A stretch of DNA of 64,000 nt from Holothuria scabra (GCA_037179385.1 CM074196.1:29099986-29163985), one strand, 5' to 3'. Shown: positions 35,273 through 47,206, numbered from the stretch's first letter. Notes: a model not told the origin generated them from the sequence alone. Numbers and translations: made by a program.

Positions 35273-36599
35273 GCAGGGAGACCTGGGAACTGTCTGGGGT
35301 AATGAATGTATGCATGCCTTTAACAGAAGGCCACATTTTAAGCTTTGGATGCCTACAATCTTGCAATTTACCTTCAACGGCATTATGTCAGTAAAGCAAA
35401 TGTATGCTGCTTGGTTAATCCTGTTTGATATATTAAGTGCTTTTCACGTTTTTCCGCCGACAGGAAGGCTGTTTAATTACAAAGTTATTTCCAAAGGGTA
35501 AAATAATGAATCAAAGAGGAAGAGTTGCAACCAGTGACTCAATTTTGCAGTGAAGTTGAGCCATTTTCTACTTTAAATGTGACTCAAGTCAAGTCAGGGA
35601 CTTTAGTCACTGAATTATTTATATGGGCAAACTATCATATAATTCCTTGACGTCAAGCCCCTTCCCCCTGGAAAATTAGTGACACGAGTCATGATCTTTC
35701 ACAAATGTCAGAAGAGGATGAGAGATTTGCTACTGAATAAATTAAAAGTATGGAGAATATTATGTATGTTAAGTTTGCCAAAACTGTTAAAATTTATACC
35801 TTGAAAAGAATGACAGGCATTTGGAAAGGAGATAAGAGCTGATTTCATTTTTTTTTTTTCGAAGTTATTGCAAATGCTAGTTTACCTGAAAGAAGTACAG
35901 TAACCATGTCATGATGACACCACAGAAATATACACGAGTCATCAGACATGTCAGTAAATTGTTGGGAACATCTGGTAATGAACAGACCTTATGTATTGAT
36001 GAAACAGTGATGTCATCCTTGGGGGCAAAACAAAAGAACACACAGCTGCAAACAGCAAAATTCACCCTGCACCTGTAGCAGACTACAGTATATTGTCTAC
36101 ATTCGTCATTGCTGGTTTGTTATACCCCCAAAGAGGGTGTACTTTTTTGCTCTGACATCATATGCATAAGGTCTATTGGGAAATTTACTCTTTAACAAGT
36201 TCCAATTTCAAAATGAATTTCCAAAATCCATGTTTTCCATTCATATCATGAAATACGACCCCTGTCCATTTTCCCACACCCCACAAGTATTTACCAATGA
36301 AACTTTTCAGCATTTGCTCAAAAATACTGAAGATATATGTGATATAGTACATTTACAGCTGTCCATTTTGAGGTGAAAAATCAATTTTGAAAATGGAATT
36401 TGTTCTTTGCTACTACTTGGTGTATTTATGACACAGGATATGATTCAAAACAACCCATTTTAGCAATAATATTACGAAAAATTCAGACCCTATTGGAAAT
36501 CTACCCCTTCCTTGATGTAAATTTTGTTCAAGCCCCCAGAAATTGTAAATGAAAGAGGAAAGTGTTTCAAGTGATCCAATACCCCTACACCTATTGGCC

Positions 36600-36904
36600 T
36601 TAAAGGCATATTTTCATCATCCCAAACAGTTCCAATTCTCCCAACCTACTTACTTCTAGCCCCTCCTACATTTAACTAAAACTCATCTTTATCCAGACAC
36701 AATCCTAGTTTATTGCTTCATGGCTTGTCCCAGTGGCCATACAAGTCCATAATGTGTAATCAAGACACTCTCAGTGCCCATGCTGTGTAATTTAGCTATG
36801 ATGCATTGTTTGAATGTGATACCAATCAAAGAGCTGTACCAATTGAGAGTTTTGATATATGTATACTGAAACTGTAGTTTGGGGTGACGAATGACTGCCT
36901 TTAA
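36600..36904. mobile_element. MITE family D, copy 2
   Basis: About 305 bp, same orientation as copy 1 and more diverged. Ends TTAAAGGCATA / ACTGCCTTTAA. Confidence 0.85.
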
Positions 36905-37017
36905 GGACTGTGCCTTCTGTGGAATCAAATTCTCATGCAACAAATAACCCAATTACAGTGTTTTGAAGTATCAAGTCAAGAAGTATGAGTGTATTGTGAG
37001 GACACTTAGTGACATAC

Positions 37018-37071
37018 CACCTGACTCTTTGCTAGGTGCAATGCTGGTAGACTTGGTCGCATCTCTTTGAC
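37018..37071 (-). CDS. plxdc: PLXDC receptor, candidate stalk exon
   Basis: A 54-bp exon between acceptor TTTTCACTTCCAAG and donor GTG|GTATGT. It starts with the last two bases of a codon and ends with the first base of one, which combines with AT at the start of the transmembrane exon to give Asp. The 17 full codons read QRDATKSTSIAPSKESG, a polar Ser/Thr/Lys-rich sequence. In vertebrate PLXDC proteins the PSI domain is joined to the membrane helix by a Ser/Thr-rich linker, so composition and place fit. The PSI exon ends in phase 0 while this one starts in phase 1, so at least one more exon is needed between them. There is no direct sequence similarity to rely on. Confidence 0.5.
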
Positions 37072-37874
37072 CTTGGAAGTGAAAATGAAGACCATTTGTT
37101 ACACCCAATGTGGTACAGTGCCACCAAAGTTGCAAATTCCTCCAAAATTTTACAAAATTATCTTCTCCAGGTACCAAAAACCCAATCACATGCAGTATTT
37201 AGGTGCTATTAACTAAACTATTCAAAGCTATAAAGTCTAGCTAGTTTTAAAACTAGGGACTTCCATAACAGTATAATCTTTTAATTACATCAATTAAAGC
37301 AGTTCTGGTTTCAAGTGACCATGTTGACAGAAATTTTATTGTTGTTAGTGGGAGTGTGCCAGATTACTCAGGGGTCGATTACAGGAACACTTAAAATATT
37401 GTGATTCATATGAAAAGCTGCACCATCCCATTGGTTGCTAACAATCTCCACCTGGTATGCAAAATTTGACAGTTTTACAACTAACAACAACTGTTCTTTC
37501 AGTCAACAAAATATCACAAATTTAAAGCAAAGTGTTTAAGATATCTGATTCAATTCCGACAGATTCAAGTTATTACTTTACTGATTTAGAATATGTAGCT
37601 TTTTAGGACATTTCATCTTCCGTTGTAGAATATTTCTAATCTTTAAAGTTGCGAGCATGAAATTCCACCCATCCATGCTACCGTGGTACATCCTGATTGC
37701 CTCCATTTACATGTTTATTTGTGCAATGATGGGGTAATCCTTTTCAGTTGGCTAACCTGTGAGCCATAATGTCCTCTACTCAATTTAAGTCTGTGTTCAT
37801 TGTCACGGCAACAGGGGTTTCGAGCAAATGGGGCATATTATATTATTTTGTATCCTTGTTTCATTCTTTAGTAT

Positions 37875-37876
<2 letters not shown>

Positions 37877-37914
<38 letters not shown>
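37877..37914. repeat. (TG)n microsatellite, about 19 units
   Basis: Uninterrupted TG run. Frames across it encode only Cys-Val repeats. Confidence 0.95.
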
Positions 37915-37916
<2 letters not shown>

Positions 37917-38761
37917 CCTATAAACGATACCTTGCCAGGTACAAGCCGCTCACGAGAGCTGAAGCCTCTCACGTCTTGCCTTGCTCACGCAGAGCTCAAA
38001 ACTGGCGTAGCTACCCGAAAATTTGGACACTGCGATGAACTCTGTCACGTGATATGCAAGAGCCCACCCTTGCTTGCTGCATTCACGTGCTGCATGACTT
38101 AAACGGCTTAAGGGGAAGTCCGACCATTTCCTTACAGGGAACAGTTCTGTTTACCCTGTAAGACATTAAGTAGGGGTATGTGCTGTACTTATGTCTACAT
38201 TAATTTATTTCCTGCAATTATACTGTATTTTAAGAATCTAATCTTACAGTTTTGTATGTTTGTATTCAATGTATGTATATTTCGGATAATTTTGCTGCGT
38301 GTTAATTTGTTCTTAAATTTTACATTTTAGTTTTAATGGAACAGTTGTGTCACAACTGCATCATCAGAAATTATTGCCAAAAGGGGAAAAATCCCATATG
38401 GAAAAATAAAAGCAACTAGTTTTACATATTTTCTATGTTTTGCACTTTTTGCATCCTTCCATTTGTAGCAAGAGTGAAAACATAAAAGTGCATGACATGG
38501 TGCAGCTGTCATCTCCAATCTTCCTAAACTTAACCATGGAAACTTGATTTACAAAAGTGACAACAATAAGGCTAAAGATGACCTAAGGCATTTAATGTGC
38601 TTATTCTTAGATATTTCTCTTAAATATAGTGAAGTCCATTGCAGAATTCTTGTTGCAATGCAAAAGAAGAAAAAAAAAAAAACACCTTAGATTTCTCAAT
38701 GTTTTCATCCCTGCAGCTGTACGTACAGAATATGTGAGCCAAAGTAAAGTGATTATATCAA

Positions 38762-38919
38762 TAGACCTATTTCCAAATAGCCTGCAGTTACAAAGGATTG
38801 TGGGATAGAGTTTTGGTGTTTGTCATTTTTGTCAATGGCACTTTACTGTGGTGAAAATTGAGGTACACCCAAAACTCTATCCCATAATTCATTGTAATTG
38901 CTATTTGGAAATAGGTCTA
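38762..38919. mobile_element. MITE family C, copy 2
   Basis: 158 bp. Ends TAGACCTATTTCCAAATAGC and its complement CTATTTGGAAATAGGTCTA, with a further stem from TTACAAAGGATTGTGGGATA. Nearly identical to 6,340-6,492, which has lost part of the left end. Confidence 0.93.
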
Positions 38920-38944
38920 TGTGTTACAACTTCATGTACAGTAG

Positions 38945-39025
38945 TTTGAGGTTTTACAGCTGGGTTTCCAACCAATTGGTTTAAAGCTGGCTGGCCGCAG
39001 CCCTCTTCACACTTGTGGCTCACGC
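38945..39025 (-). mobile_element. SINE 3' fragment
   Basis: GAGGTTTTACAGCTGGGTTT, CCAACCAATTGG and CTTGTGGCTCACGC match the SINE body end. It lies 25 bp from MITE family C copy 2. Confidence 0.7.
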
Positions 39026-39081
39026 ACAGTAGAGCCTTTGTATTTATGTAAATTGTAAACCAGCTAAAAGTGGTAGATGCG

Positions 39082-39203
39082 CACTGTTTAACAAGGTGTT
39101 TCTTGATTGGCCATTGCCTTTGTATTGTATCGATTGTATTCTTTGTTCGGGTTAGGGATTAGGGTTTTCGTTAGCCGGTTAGAAAATTTCTTGTTAAACA
39201 GTG
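39082..39203. mobile_element. short inverted-repeat element
   Basis: CACTGTTTAACAAG and CTTGTTAAACAGTG form a perfect 14-bp inverted repeat 94 bp apart, with weaker pairing just outside. Probably a small MITE; no target duplication identified. Confidence 0.5.
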
Positions 39204-40902
39204 TCCATCACCTGCCCTGCAAAAAGTCCTTCAGCAAAGTTTTTTGGTTTGGTAGGCAGCTACTCTTTTTGCTTCTGTACAGCTCTGTGTTACACCTGTA
39301 TTTAAACAATCTGCACAGCTAGAAATATTTTTGTAAAGTTTGTTGAAAGGCTGTTAAAGCAGGATTGATAAATCTTTGTAAAATGTTTTACTTTATAAAG
39401 TAATGTATCCCTTTTTTCTAAGTTGTCCTATACCCTGTATTAATATGACAATAAAAAATAGTCATCATAGAATAAATGAAAAAAAGAAAGAAAGAAAAGA
39501 TATACACAGGAAAATAATTATGTACCCAACATATTCTTATCTAACACTATGTCCTATGAAACACATTCCCACAAGCCCATCCACTATGGCTGTGATGCAT
39601 TCTCAAATGTCCATGTTTAATGGAAATGTACATTGGATGTTTGACACCTGAAACACCCCCAGAAGACAGTCTACAACAGTCATACCTATTAACTTTCATC
39701 AATTCCTCAAACATTCTTTTCCACTCAATAACTTTGTCAAAAACATGACCTAGCTTGAATGAAGTGGAATTATTTTATACAACTAGACTGTACAATCAAG
39801 GAGTTGATGGTGCTCTACCATTTTCAGATTATGACAGATTCTGGGGACATGACTGATGTCAACTTTTACTTGAATTCTAATCTTTCTTGTGCTGACAGTC
39901 AAAATACATGGTAGCGTCATTGAGAATAAAACCCCAATTTTCCTTAATCAGCTATTAAAGGTGAAAGACATTTTTCTTTCTACCAAATACAATCAACTGA
40001 ACTTACTAAAGTCTTTGTTCATTTAGTTTCAACCTACGACCGCATACTGCAAGATACATTGTCACTACGTACATATGAGAAAAAGCTCACTAAGATGGCT
40101 GTCTGCTATGATTTTGTGTAAAAGTTTGGACTTGCTTGAGTCAACTGCCAGATTTTGCAAGAAAGTTGAAATATTTTTGATATATGGCAAGGTTAGGTCA
40201 AAATCACTTCACCTATTGCAGGAATATGATATTGTTTCCCATTCAAGTTAAACTTTTGTTTAAAAGTATTACAGTGTCGTTGTCAAATCAGACTACTTAT
40301 AGCTTCACTGCAGCCATCTTGGTGCACCTTTTTTGTCCCAGTCAGTGGTGACAATCTACGGATAGGATGTACAAGTTACATGCTGTGTCCATGAATATAA
40401 GTCCGTGGGTCCCAAATGGCCAAAGTAGTATCAGATACTAAGTTTTGAACCCCAAGTTCATGCACCAGGTTCAAACAATACAAATAGGCACACATCACTT
40501 TGTCAGACATATGGAACAACGTTTACTTTCTATTAATATAGTACACACATGAGGACTAATTCCAGGTCATGAGTTCATGTCACATCTGTTTAATAAAATC
40601 TATTTTTCAAATGTACACATTGCTATTACTCACTCAGAGAACTTGGACAATCAGAATACACTGCCTGTTTAGAAACAAGAAGAAACACAATATTACCATT
40701 AGCTATATTTTCAGAATTAATTTAAAATATGATGGTAAATTTATTCTTACTATGACAGAAAACTCTGTAAATGTCACGTGTGTATTAAAAGTCTTTGAGA
40801 TTTGAAGCAAAATCAACAAAACTAATCTTATTTCAGAGTTCAAGAGCTCCACTACTCACCTCTTATTTGCATATGTATTTTCTAACTTGCCTGCAAGTCC
40901 AA

Positions 40903-40998
40903 CTGGCAAAAGTCCTTTTAACACCAGGATAGTTTCCCTAGCTCCTTCCTTGAAGGCAGTGGGAGGGGCCATCCTAGTGCTGAAAGGACTAATGCCAG
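40903..40998. mobile_element. hairpin element, 96 bp
   Basis: CTGGCAAAAGTCCTTTTAAC pairs with GTGCTGAAAGGACTAATGCCAG, giving an imperfect stem of about 27 bp. Confidence 0.6.
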
Positions 40999-41384
40999 AT
41001 TGTCTCACAAGTAAGTAAGGGAATTACATTTGTATTGAGGTGATGGATAGACTGGGAATACTTTGGTAATACTTTTGGTGGCACATATCAGCTATCATTC
41101 AGGGTTTTCTCTTTCTACTTCACCAAGAAAGCTCTCTACAAACTTATGTTTCACGTACAGATGACTCCGATCAGCCAAACGGTAGGGAGTTTTGTTAGCT
41201 GGGGATCACAGTAATTCATCTTCACTTTTCTTTTATATACCTGTACCATATAGGAAGGCTAGTAACATGCTGCCTATAGCTGCCAAGATGTTCCTTTGTC
41301 TGTAATAATATTCTTATAGGTTTGGTTTGTTGCATTTTTAGCTCTCAGCTTCTAATCTTTAGGTTAAATCTATAGTAGTGCACA

Positions 41385-41515
41385 CAGCCATTTTCCCATT
41401 GTTTCACTGCATTAATTTCCCTACTAACTTCATTGCTTACACAGGATATCATGCACAACGGCAGAAGGTTCCATATTTAAAAGACTCCAGTATGACTTGG
41501 CCTTGACCTCAAATT
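41385..41515 (-). mobile_element. SINE fragment (body)
   Basis: CCCTACTAACTTCATTGCTT, CATGCACAACGGCAGAAGGT and CCAGTATGACTTGGCC match the SINE body near the tRNA junction. Confidence 0.55.
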
Positions 41516-42899
41516 TAATATCTCTATGGAGGCTGTTGCCTCTGTGCTTACCATGTTTGATCCAATGCCCTAAATATTGATGGGACCAAGACTATTGCAG
41601 CAGCTCTCAATGTAATATTGCCTCCAAGCCTAACTGTAATGCTGCAGTGTAGATAAACTGTAATAACAATGAGTTTGCTGTTTTTTCAAATGACCCTTAG
41701 TTTCCTTATTAATAAAAAAAATGGGTCTTTATAAATGGGAGGTTTAAGCAAAAATTTAATTTTCATATGTGAAAGAGGAACAAAATCTACACAGTGTGAT
41801 GAAAATTCCATTCAAATCAGAGATGTATTTCTTGAGATATCAGTAAATGAAGTCAGTAGATTTGTGTTCAAAAGTGATTTTGAGGGCAGCAGAGCTTATA
41901 TCACTTCCTCACATTGACAAAGAATGCTTTGTTCCCCTTTGTTTTATCAGACTGTGTATTGACCTTGCAGTTAATAGGAGTATGACCTCCCTGTAGGGGA
42001 TGCAAAGTTTGTAAAATTCTCATGCCGCTTATGCAATCACATTTTAATAATATGGGATTGTTGAGGAGAAAATCCAGTATAAAGTTTAAAGAAAAACAAA
42101 AGACTTCCCATTAATGTGGGGATGTGATATCTTATGGGCTTGCTTCAAGTTCACATTTTGTTAAAAATGAGAAAATTTTACATGCTCATACCTTGGGAAA
42201 TACACATTGGATTTCAGTGCAGTTTCACCCAAATGCTCAGAATAAGTACCCCTCTAACATACCAAATCCTGATGTGACCTTAAACCCTTCTTTTAATGCC
42301 CTGACTGATGCTCTTAAAGCCTTTAAAGCACCAAACTGAACCAAGGACAACTGGCCTTGACCTTCCAAAGCCTGAGTGAGAGGTCTGCAAACACACTTTG
42401 ATTTAAAGAGACATGACTTACAGGGTTGTGGGTAAACAACTTTAAGGGGTTGGATAATTTGAAAAATTGAATATTTTGTGACAAGTTTGCAGGCAGTCGT
42501 AGCCTGGAAATACTCTTAATTAGTCTCATTATACAAATACTGCTACCTAGAGTGAAAAAAAGTTTGGAAACTGTAGTTTTTGTTGATAGTGATTGCATAC
42601 AGTGAATAAACAATGGCAGTAGTCCATGGGATAGAATCTTGCCAGGCTTAGACACGAAAAGGTAAGGAGAACTTTGAATTCTGCTATAGGTGGTACAGTG
42701 AAGATGGCAATTAGAGTACTTTTCTGTGAGATGGTCGCAAAAGTATGTAAGGTGGCAGCCTCACAAGAAGAATGCCAGGGGAAACCCTGCAATGGTGAAA
42801 AGTTTCTGTTCACAAATTCATTATAGCTTGAATGATTTCACCCTGTCACTGCCATTTCAGTCTGATTTGCAGAATCTCTTAGTTTGACCCATATACAAG

Positions 42900-42973
42900 C
42901 AAGATGTGAGTAGCTCTCAACAGGTGTGATAAAATCATAAATTTTTGGAACCAACTCAATGTAGCCCCTTTAA
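42900..42973. mobile_element. MITE family F, end fragment
   Basis: CCAACTCAATGTAGCCCCTTTAA at the right edge matches the terminal repeat of the complete copies at 43,328 and 46,855. The left half is missing or unrecognised. Confidence 0.6.
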
Positions 42974-43085
42974 CTGTAGGGGTTACCAAAGACAACATTT
43001 CATGGTCTTGATTTACTTCCTCATCTTTAAGGTAAAATAATAAGACTAAAAATTCTCATTTGAAATCATTTCATTCAATACTTAC

Positions 43086-43234
43086 ATTTAGGTCACATTC
43101 ATTTTCGATCCAGTCTTGACGATGACGATCAATGCCACTAGAACAACGGTTGATATTTGAGCACCATGAACAGTCGAAATTGATGGTGGCAGCTTCATGG
43201 GTACATGTGTTGCAGGTCAACAACTGATTACAGG
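43086..43234 (-). CDS. plxdc: PLXDC receptor, PSI (plexin repeat) domain exon
   Basis: A 149-bp exon between acceptor TTTATCCTAAG and donor AAAT|GTAAGT. It completes a Thr codon and encodes 49 residues, starting CNQLLTCNTC and ending DWIENECDLN. Seven cysteines (1, 7, 10, 21, 24, 30 and 46) follow the PSI spacing. FDCSWCSNINRCSSG and DRHRQDW are almost the same as the vertebrate PLXDC1/2 sequences, where this block reads NCSWC..LQRCSSG.DRHRQDW. This is the strongest homology in the window. In known members an eighth cysteine comes a few residues further on, so the domain must be finished by the next exon. The domain lies outside the cell. In vertebrates PLXDC1/2 are reported as receptors for PEDF and bind matrix proteins such as nidogen. 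Confidence 0.95.
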
Positions 43235-43327
43235 CTTAGGATAAACCAAATTGAAATCTTTCATTGTATTTAAAGATCAAAAGCAGTCACCCCACCCAGA
43301 CTTATTTCAAAGCAGCTGCTAAATCTC

Positions 43328-43695
43328 TTAAAGAGGCTCATTGAGTTGATATCGATAACTTAATGAAAGTCTCAAAGGGTCACTACCAAACAACAATGCT
43401 TACAGTTAGCATAACAAGTCAAGTTTCAAGTCCAAAAGTCACAGAAAACGTTAAAATTTTGACTTTTTTAGTGTCCGGACTTGCAACGGTTTTATACCTT
43501 ATTTGAAAAAGTGTCTGGTCACGAATTTTTGAAAACCGACTTCAACCTTTAAGTACTCACTCATAAAACAGTTATTTGTATGTAGGATATGGGGATTGTC
43601 TAAGTTTGACCATTTGTCATTGGTATGTGAAGAAAACTTAATAGGTTTAGAAAAATTTGTTCAATTTCATGAACCAACTCAATGAGCCCCTTTAA
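43328..43695. mobile_element. MITE family F (TTAAAGAGGCTC ends), copy 1
   Basis: 368 bp with ends TTAAAGAGGCTCATTGAGTTG and CAACTCAATGAGCCCCTTTAA. It shares TAGCATAACAAGTCAAGTT, GAAAAAGTGTCTGGTCAC and ATGTAGGATATGGGGATTGT blocks, reversed, with 46,855-47,206. It lies in the intron between the PSI exon and the preceding exon. Confidence 0.9.
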
Positions 43696-44380
43696 ATTTG
43701 CAAAAAAACAAATTCTTCCCACAGGGGATTGAAATCCACTTTGATGACCATCAGTTGCTGTCTCAGTTTTGTTTTACCCGAAAATGTTGAGCTTAAAATG
43801 CACTTAAAAGGCATACAAAGAAAATAGCTTTCATTTTCATCACTAAGCTATTCAGTCTTACCACAAAACCACAGTATGCTTCATGTACTAGAAATTTTAT
43901 GCATTTTTAGAACTTAAAAAGTTGCAAAATTTGAATTTGTTTGGGCCAACAAATTTTTCTTGAGGAACAATAACTGAAATTTTTGTGTGCAAATCATGTT
44001 TTTTTTAAACAAGTTTGCCATACTTCCTTATTTTGTATTTCATGTTATTATGACTTACATTCCAAGATTCCGTGAGAATGTACTGTGAAATGAAGCTTCA
44101 CTATGCCACAAGAACAATAACTTACATGAAACTTTGTGAATAGGCTTTCTCTGAAGAGAACCAACAGCACAATGAGGCTTCTTTTCATGTCATGCTCTTA
44201 CAAAACCCCTTCATCCAGTCATATGACTCCAAGTAATTTCAATCAAACTTCCATCAATTGGTTTGATGTTAGGATTATGCATCATAGAAGTCTTATCTAC
44301 AAGAACTGGTACCTAAAAATTTGTTACTTTTTGTGGAACTAATACTTAAATTAGTCTATAAGGAAAATCTGGAAACTTAC

Positions 44381-44482
44381 TTGTCAACGGATAGAATATA
44401 AATGCAGCATTGTCCTTAACTTTGTCAGTATCCATGGAAACAACATGATAGGTATAGATGGTTCTTTTAAAAAGGGTTGTAC
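44381..44482 (-). CDS. plxdc: PLXDC receptor, exon before the PSI domain
   Basis: A 102-bp exon between acceptor TTTCATTTCAG and donor ACAA|GTAAGT. It starts with two codon bases (GT, giving Gly with the previous exon) and ends with one (A, giving Thr with the PSI exon). The 33 codons include RTIYTYHVVSMD and AAFIFYPLT. Vertebrate PLXDC reads RRTIYEYHRVEL followed by a short stretch and PLPTC at the same place, so both identity and junction fit. It forms the end of the nidogen-like region and the lead into the PSI domain. Both splice sites match consensus. Confidence 0.92.
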
Positions 44483-45234
44483 CTGAAATGAAATGACGAA
44501 TAAGTAGATAAATTCAGGAAACTTAATAAAGTTTTGGAAATCTAGACATCACGCAGGTGTACTAAGAAAATTATGTGTTATGCACTAGTAAGATAAAGGA
44601 GAAAGGACTGAGTAAAATGAACAGAAACCTTACAAAAGTCTCATAATCCTATCACAATTAGCTTTCTGGAAACTGCCACAAATTTAGAAAGAGGTGTTAA
44701 TAAACAAAAAACAACACATGGTTGACTGATAATAGCCAACTGTGCTTGTCCCTTCCTAAAGAATGAGCCTCATGCAAAAGAGCTACAGAGACATAAGTCT
44801 AATTTTTGTTGTTTCAATTCCAAGATTTCCTGAAATATCCTGAAATAACCAGAGTTAATATCCTGTTCACATTTTCATATACAGTATTAGTCATACACTG
44901 ACCCAACCAAACTGTGTGAAACAGGCAATATTTTTTGTTCTCAAGCAAGTTGCAAGGCTATAGTGTCTATGTGTTAGATAGCAGAAGTAAAATCTCTTTT
45001 GAATGAACAATTCATCCATTCTAAGTCTTGTAGAAACTGCAAGAAAGAGATGAGAGAGATCATTGCGTGACCTTGATGGTGCAAACCTCAAGTCAAAGGG
45101 AGAAATCTCCTTCCAAATAACATGTTCCCTGGTAACAAGCAGACATGCAAATAATGTGATAAATAGATATCAACGAAAAAAATCTACAGCATCTATGAAC
45201 TAAACTACTTTTACAAAACTAAGCTTGAACCATT

Positions 45235-45588
45235 CTAAAGGGAAATATTGTGTCTAAAATGCTCTGACAAAGAGAACAAAGAAAATAGCTCAAACACTTT
45301 CCAACAATTCAGTCTTAATCATAAACCCCAGCAATTGCTACATCTCTTCAAAATACTATGCACAAGAAGAGCCATGGACACTGCATCATTTGAAATGTTG
45401 AAAGTTTAGGTGAACAACTTATTCTTGAGTAACAAACAAATGAATTTCTTTCTGTGGGAAACTTATTTCTTGAAAAGAAGACTACCATACTGCCTTATTT
45501 TTGATAATCTATCAACCTGTGTCAATAAATATTTAGTTTTAAAAGGATGATTTTTTCTTGCAAAAAAAATTGCAACATTTCCCTTTAA
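45235..45588. mobile_element. MITE family E, copy 2 (reversed)
   Basis: About 354 bp, opposite orientation to 24,294-24,641. Ends TAAAGGGAAATATTG and CAACATTTCCCTTTAA. It lies 51 bp from the donor of the 45,640 exon. Confidence 0.9.
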
Positions 45589-45639
45589 GGGGTTCAGGGA
45601 GTTGGATTTGAAGTATACACCTTTATGTAATAATCTCAC

Positions 45640-45736
45640 CTTCATACAATGGTTCATCAATGTAATAACCATCTGATAACCCAACAGTGACCGAGTGACC
45701 ATTTCCACCACGAATGTCCTCTACCGGTATAGGTAT
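45640..45736 (-). CDS. plxdc: PLXDC receptor, nidogen-like region exon (VGLSD)
   Basis: A 97-bp exon between acceptor GCTTCCATAG and donor GAAG|GTGAGA. It starts in phase 0 and ends with one base of a Gly codon. The 32 codons read IPIPVEDIRGGNGHSVTVGL and continue SDGYYIDEPLYE. Vertebrate PLXDC2 has IPVLVTQISST-HPVKVGLSDAF at this place, so the IP start and the VGLSD motif are conserved. It joins directly, in frame, to the AYKK end of the 52,281 exon (vertebrate AYKEIP), so the 45-bp candidate exon between them is not needed for a complete product. Confidence 0.92.
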
Positions 45737-45884
45737 CTATGGAAGCATTAAAAGTAAGAATAATTTAAAGAAAAATACCACATCAACCATGACAATGACA
45801 TCATCTCCAGTATCCTTTTAATCTTTGAAGCAGAAAGTCAGTATCATTTTATACCACACACAGACCTGATGCACACGGTGGCAT

Positions 45885-45945
45885 CCCTATGCTGAACCAA
45901 TAGGTTGGAAACTGGGCCGAAAAGCTCCATCTAACTAACACTGCA
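45885..45945 (+). mobile_element. SINE 3' fragment
   Basis: GAACCAATAGGTTGGAAACTGG followed by GCCGAAAAGCTCCATCTAAC matches the SINE 3' end. A second fragment with AAGCAATGAAGTAGGGAAAA lies at about 46,330-46,410. Confidence 0.65.
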
Positions 45946-46329
45946 CTGCCAGAGTGCCTACCAATGGTCAATGTATTCAATGTGTCCCACCCATTTGGTA
46001 AACTGATTGATGGTCTCCCACTGCCATCCCATCTAATCACATCTAATCACACCCTGTTAGTGGCCTCAAGTGTCCTCATCCACCAGTTCCTGGGTATGGA
46101 ATACTTTCAAATCATTTACTTCAAGTTCAGGACTTGCAAATATTTATTAAATAAATGGCAGGCATCCGTAGGATGATAGCTTGGAAACATACCTCCTCCT
46201 TATTACTCAGAATTAAACCATGACTGCACCTTATTTAGACTGAATGAATGGTCAAGAGGTTACAGCAGCTGACCTGCAGCCAGAAATTCTGGAAATACTG
46301 GTTACTGAAGCATACTGGATACTTAAACA

Positions 46330-46410
46330 ATGGAACATACTGCCATTGTGCTTGGTTCTAAGCAAAAGCAATGAAGTAGGGAAAACAAGCCAGCAAGCAA
46401 CAACTGGAAA
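46330..46410 (+). mobile_element. SINE body fragment
   Basis: GGAACATACTGCCATTGTGC, GCAATGAAGTAGGGAAAACA and AGCCAG match the centre of the SINE. It is probably the same insertion as, or a neighbour of, 45,885-45,945 after rearrangement. Confidence 0.6.
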
Positions 46411-46854
46411 AAGTTTGTGCCAGACTTAAAAGAATGGTCAAGGGCCAAATTAATTTTTCATATGTTAAAGAGAAACATATTTTAAGCATTCTGGTGAGTT
46501 TCATTCGTTTCCCATGTTCGTTTTTGTTTTGAGCGATTACTAATTGAAGTTGACACATTTCCCTATAAAAAGTGAACTTGAAGCAAGCAGGTGTGATGTC
46601 ATGGAATCACATTGTTGGCCATTTTTTTGTTTGTTTTTATTTTCATCCTTATAGTTTGACCTTGAATTGATTAGGAATGCTGTTTTGCCCCTAAGGCAAA
46701 TAAAGTTTTTAAAATGTCATTGCCCAGGGTACACCTATGGTATCAATATATCAAAGTTAAGTTGCAAAAAAGTGGTGGTAAATTACAAAACATCTGTAGA
46801 AAATTGGTCTCATTTGCCCATCATAGGAAATGAATACAAATTTCACCAGAATGC

Positions 46855-47206
46855 TTAAAGCAGCTCATTGAGTTAGTTTTTTCAAACCTGTTAAAGTTTT
46901 CTTTACATACCAATTACAAATGGTCAAATTTAGACAATCCCCACATCCTACATACAAATAACTGCTGCATGGGAGAGTACTAAAAGGTTCAACAAGGTTT
47001 AAAAATAAAATTGTGATCAGACACTTTTTCAAATTATGCACAAAACCGTTATAAGTCAGGACACCACAGAATTCAATATGTTAACTTTTTCCAAAGCTAT
47101 TGCATGCAACTTGACTTATTATGCTAACTATAAACATTTTCATGTGATAGTGACCCTTTAACACTCTCATTTCGACTATTGATATCAACTCAAGGAGCCT
47201 CTTTAA
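46855..47206. mobile_element. MITE family F, copy 2 (reversed)
   Basis: 352 bp, ends TTAAAGCAGCTCATTGAGTT and CAACTCAAGGAGCCTCTTTAA. Shares AATCCCCACATCCTACATAC and AACTTGACTTATTATGCTAA with the complement of 43,328-43,695. Confidence 0.88.

Larger units (their letters stand above)
37072..43085 (-). other. plxdc: PLXDC intron region containing an unlocated exon
   Basis: About 6 kb. It includes a TG microsatellite with a GC-richer patch (37,877-38,110), MITE family C copy 2, SINE fragments, two small hairpin elements and a partial MITE family F. An exon starting in phase 0 and ending in phase 1, expected to carry the last PSI cysteine, should be here but was not found by eye. Confidence 0.5.

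Noticed and set aside
37878..38102. Cys-rich open frame on the plus strand
   Set aside because: The Cys-Val run is the TG microsatellite; the remainder has no recognisable feature.
40005..40075. Minus-strand candidate exon with good splice sites (CGRRLKLNEQRL)
   Set aside because: It contains a cysteine, but its phase (1 in, 2 out) fits neither the PSI exon nor the stalk exon.
41117..41227. Minus-strand open stretch with an upstream AG, tested as the missing PSI-completing exon
   Set aside because: No cysteine in the right place, no good donor, and phase does not fit.
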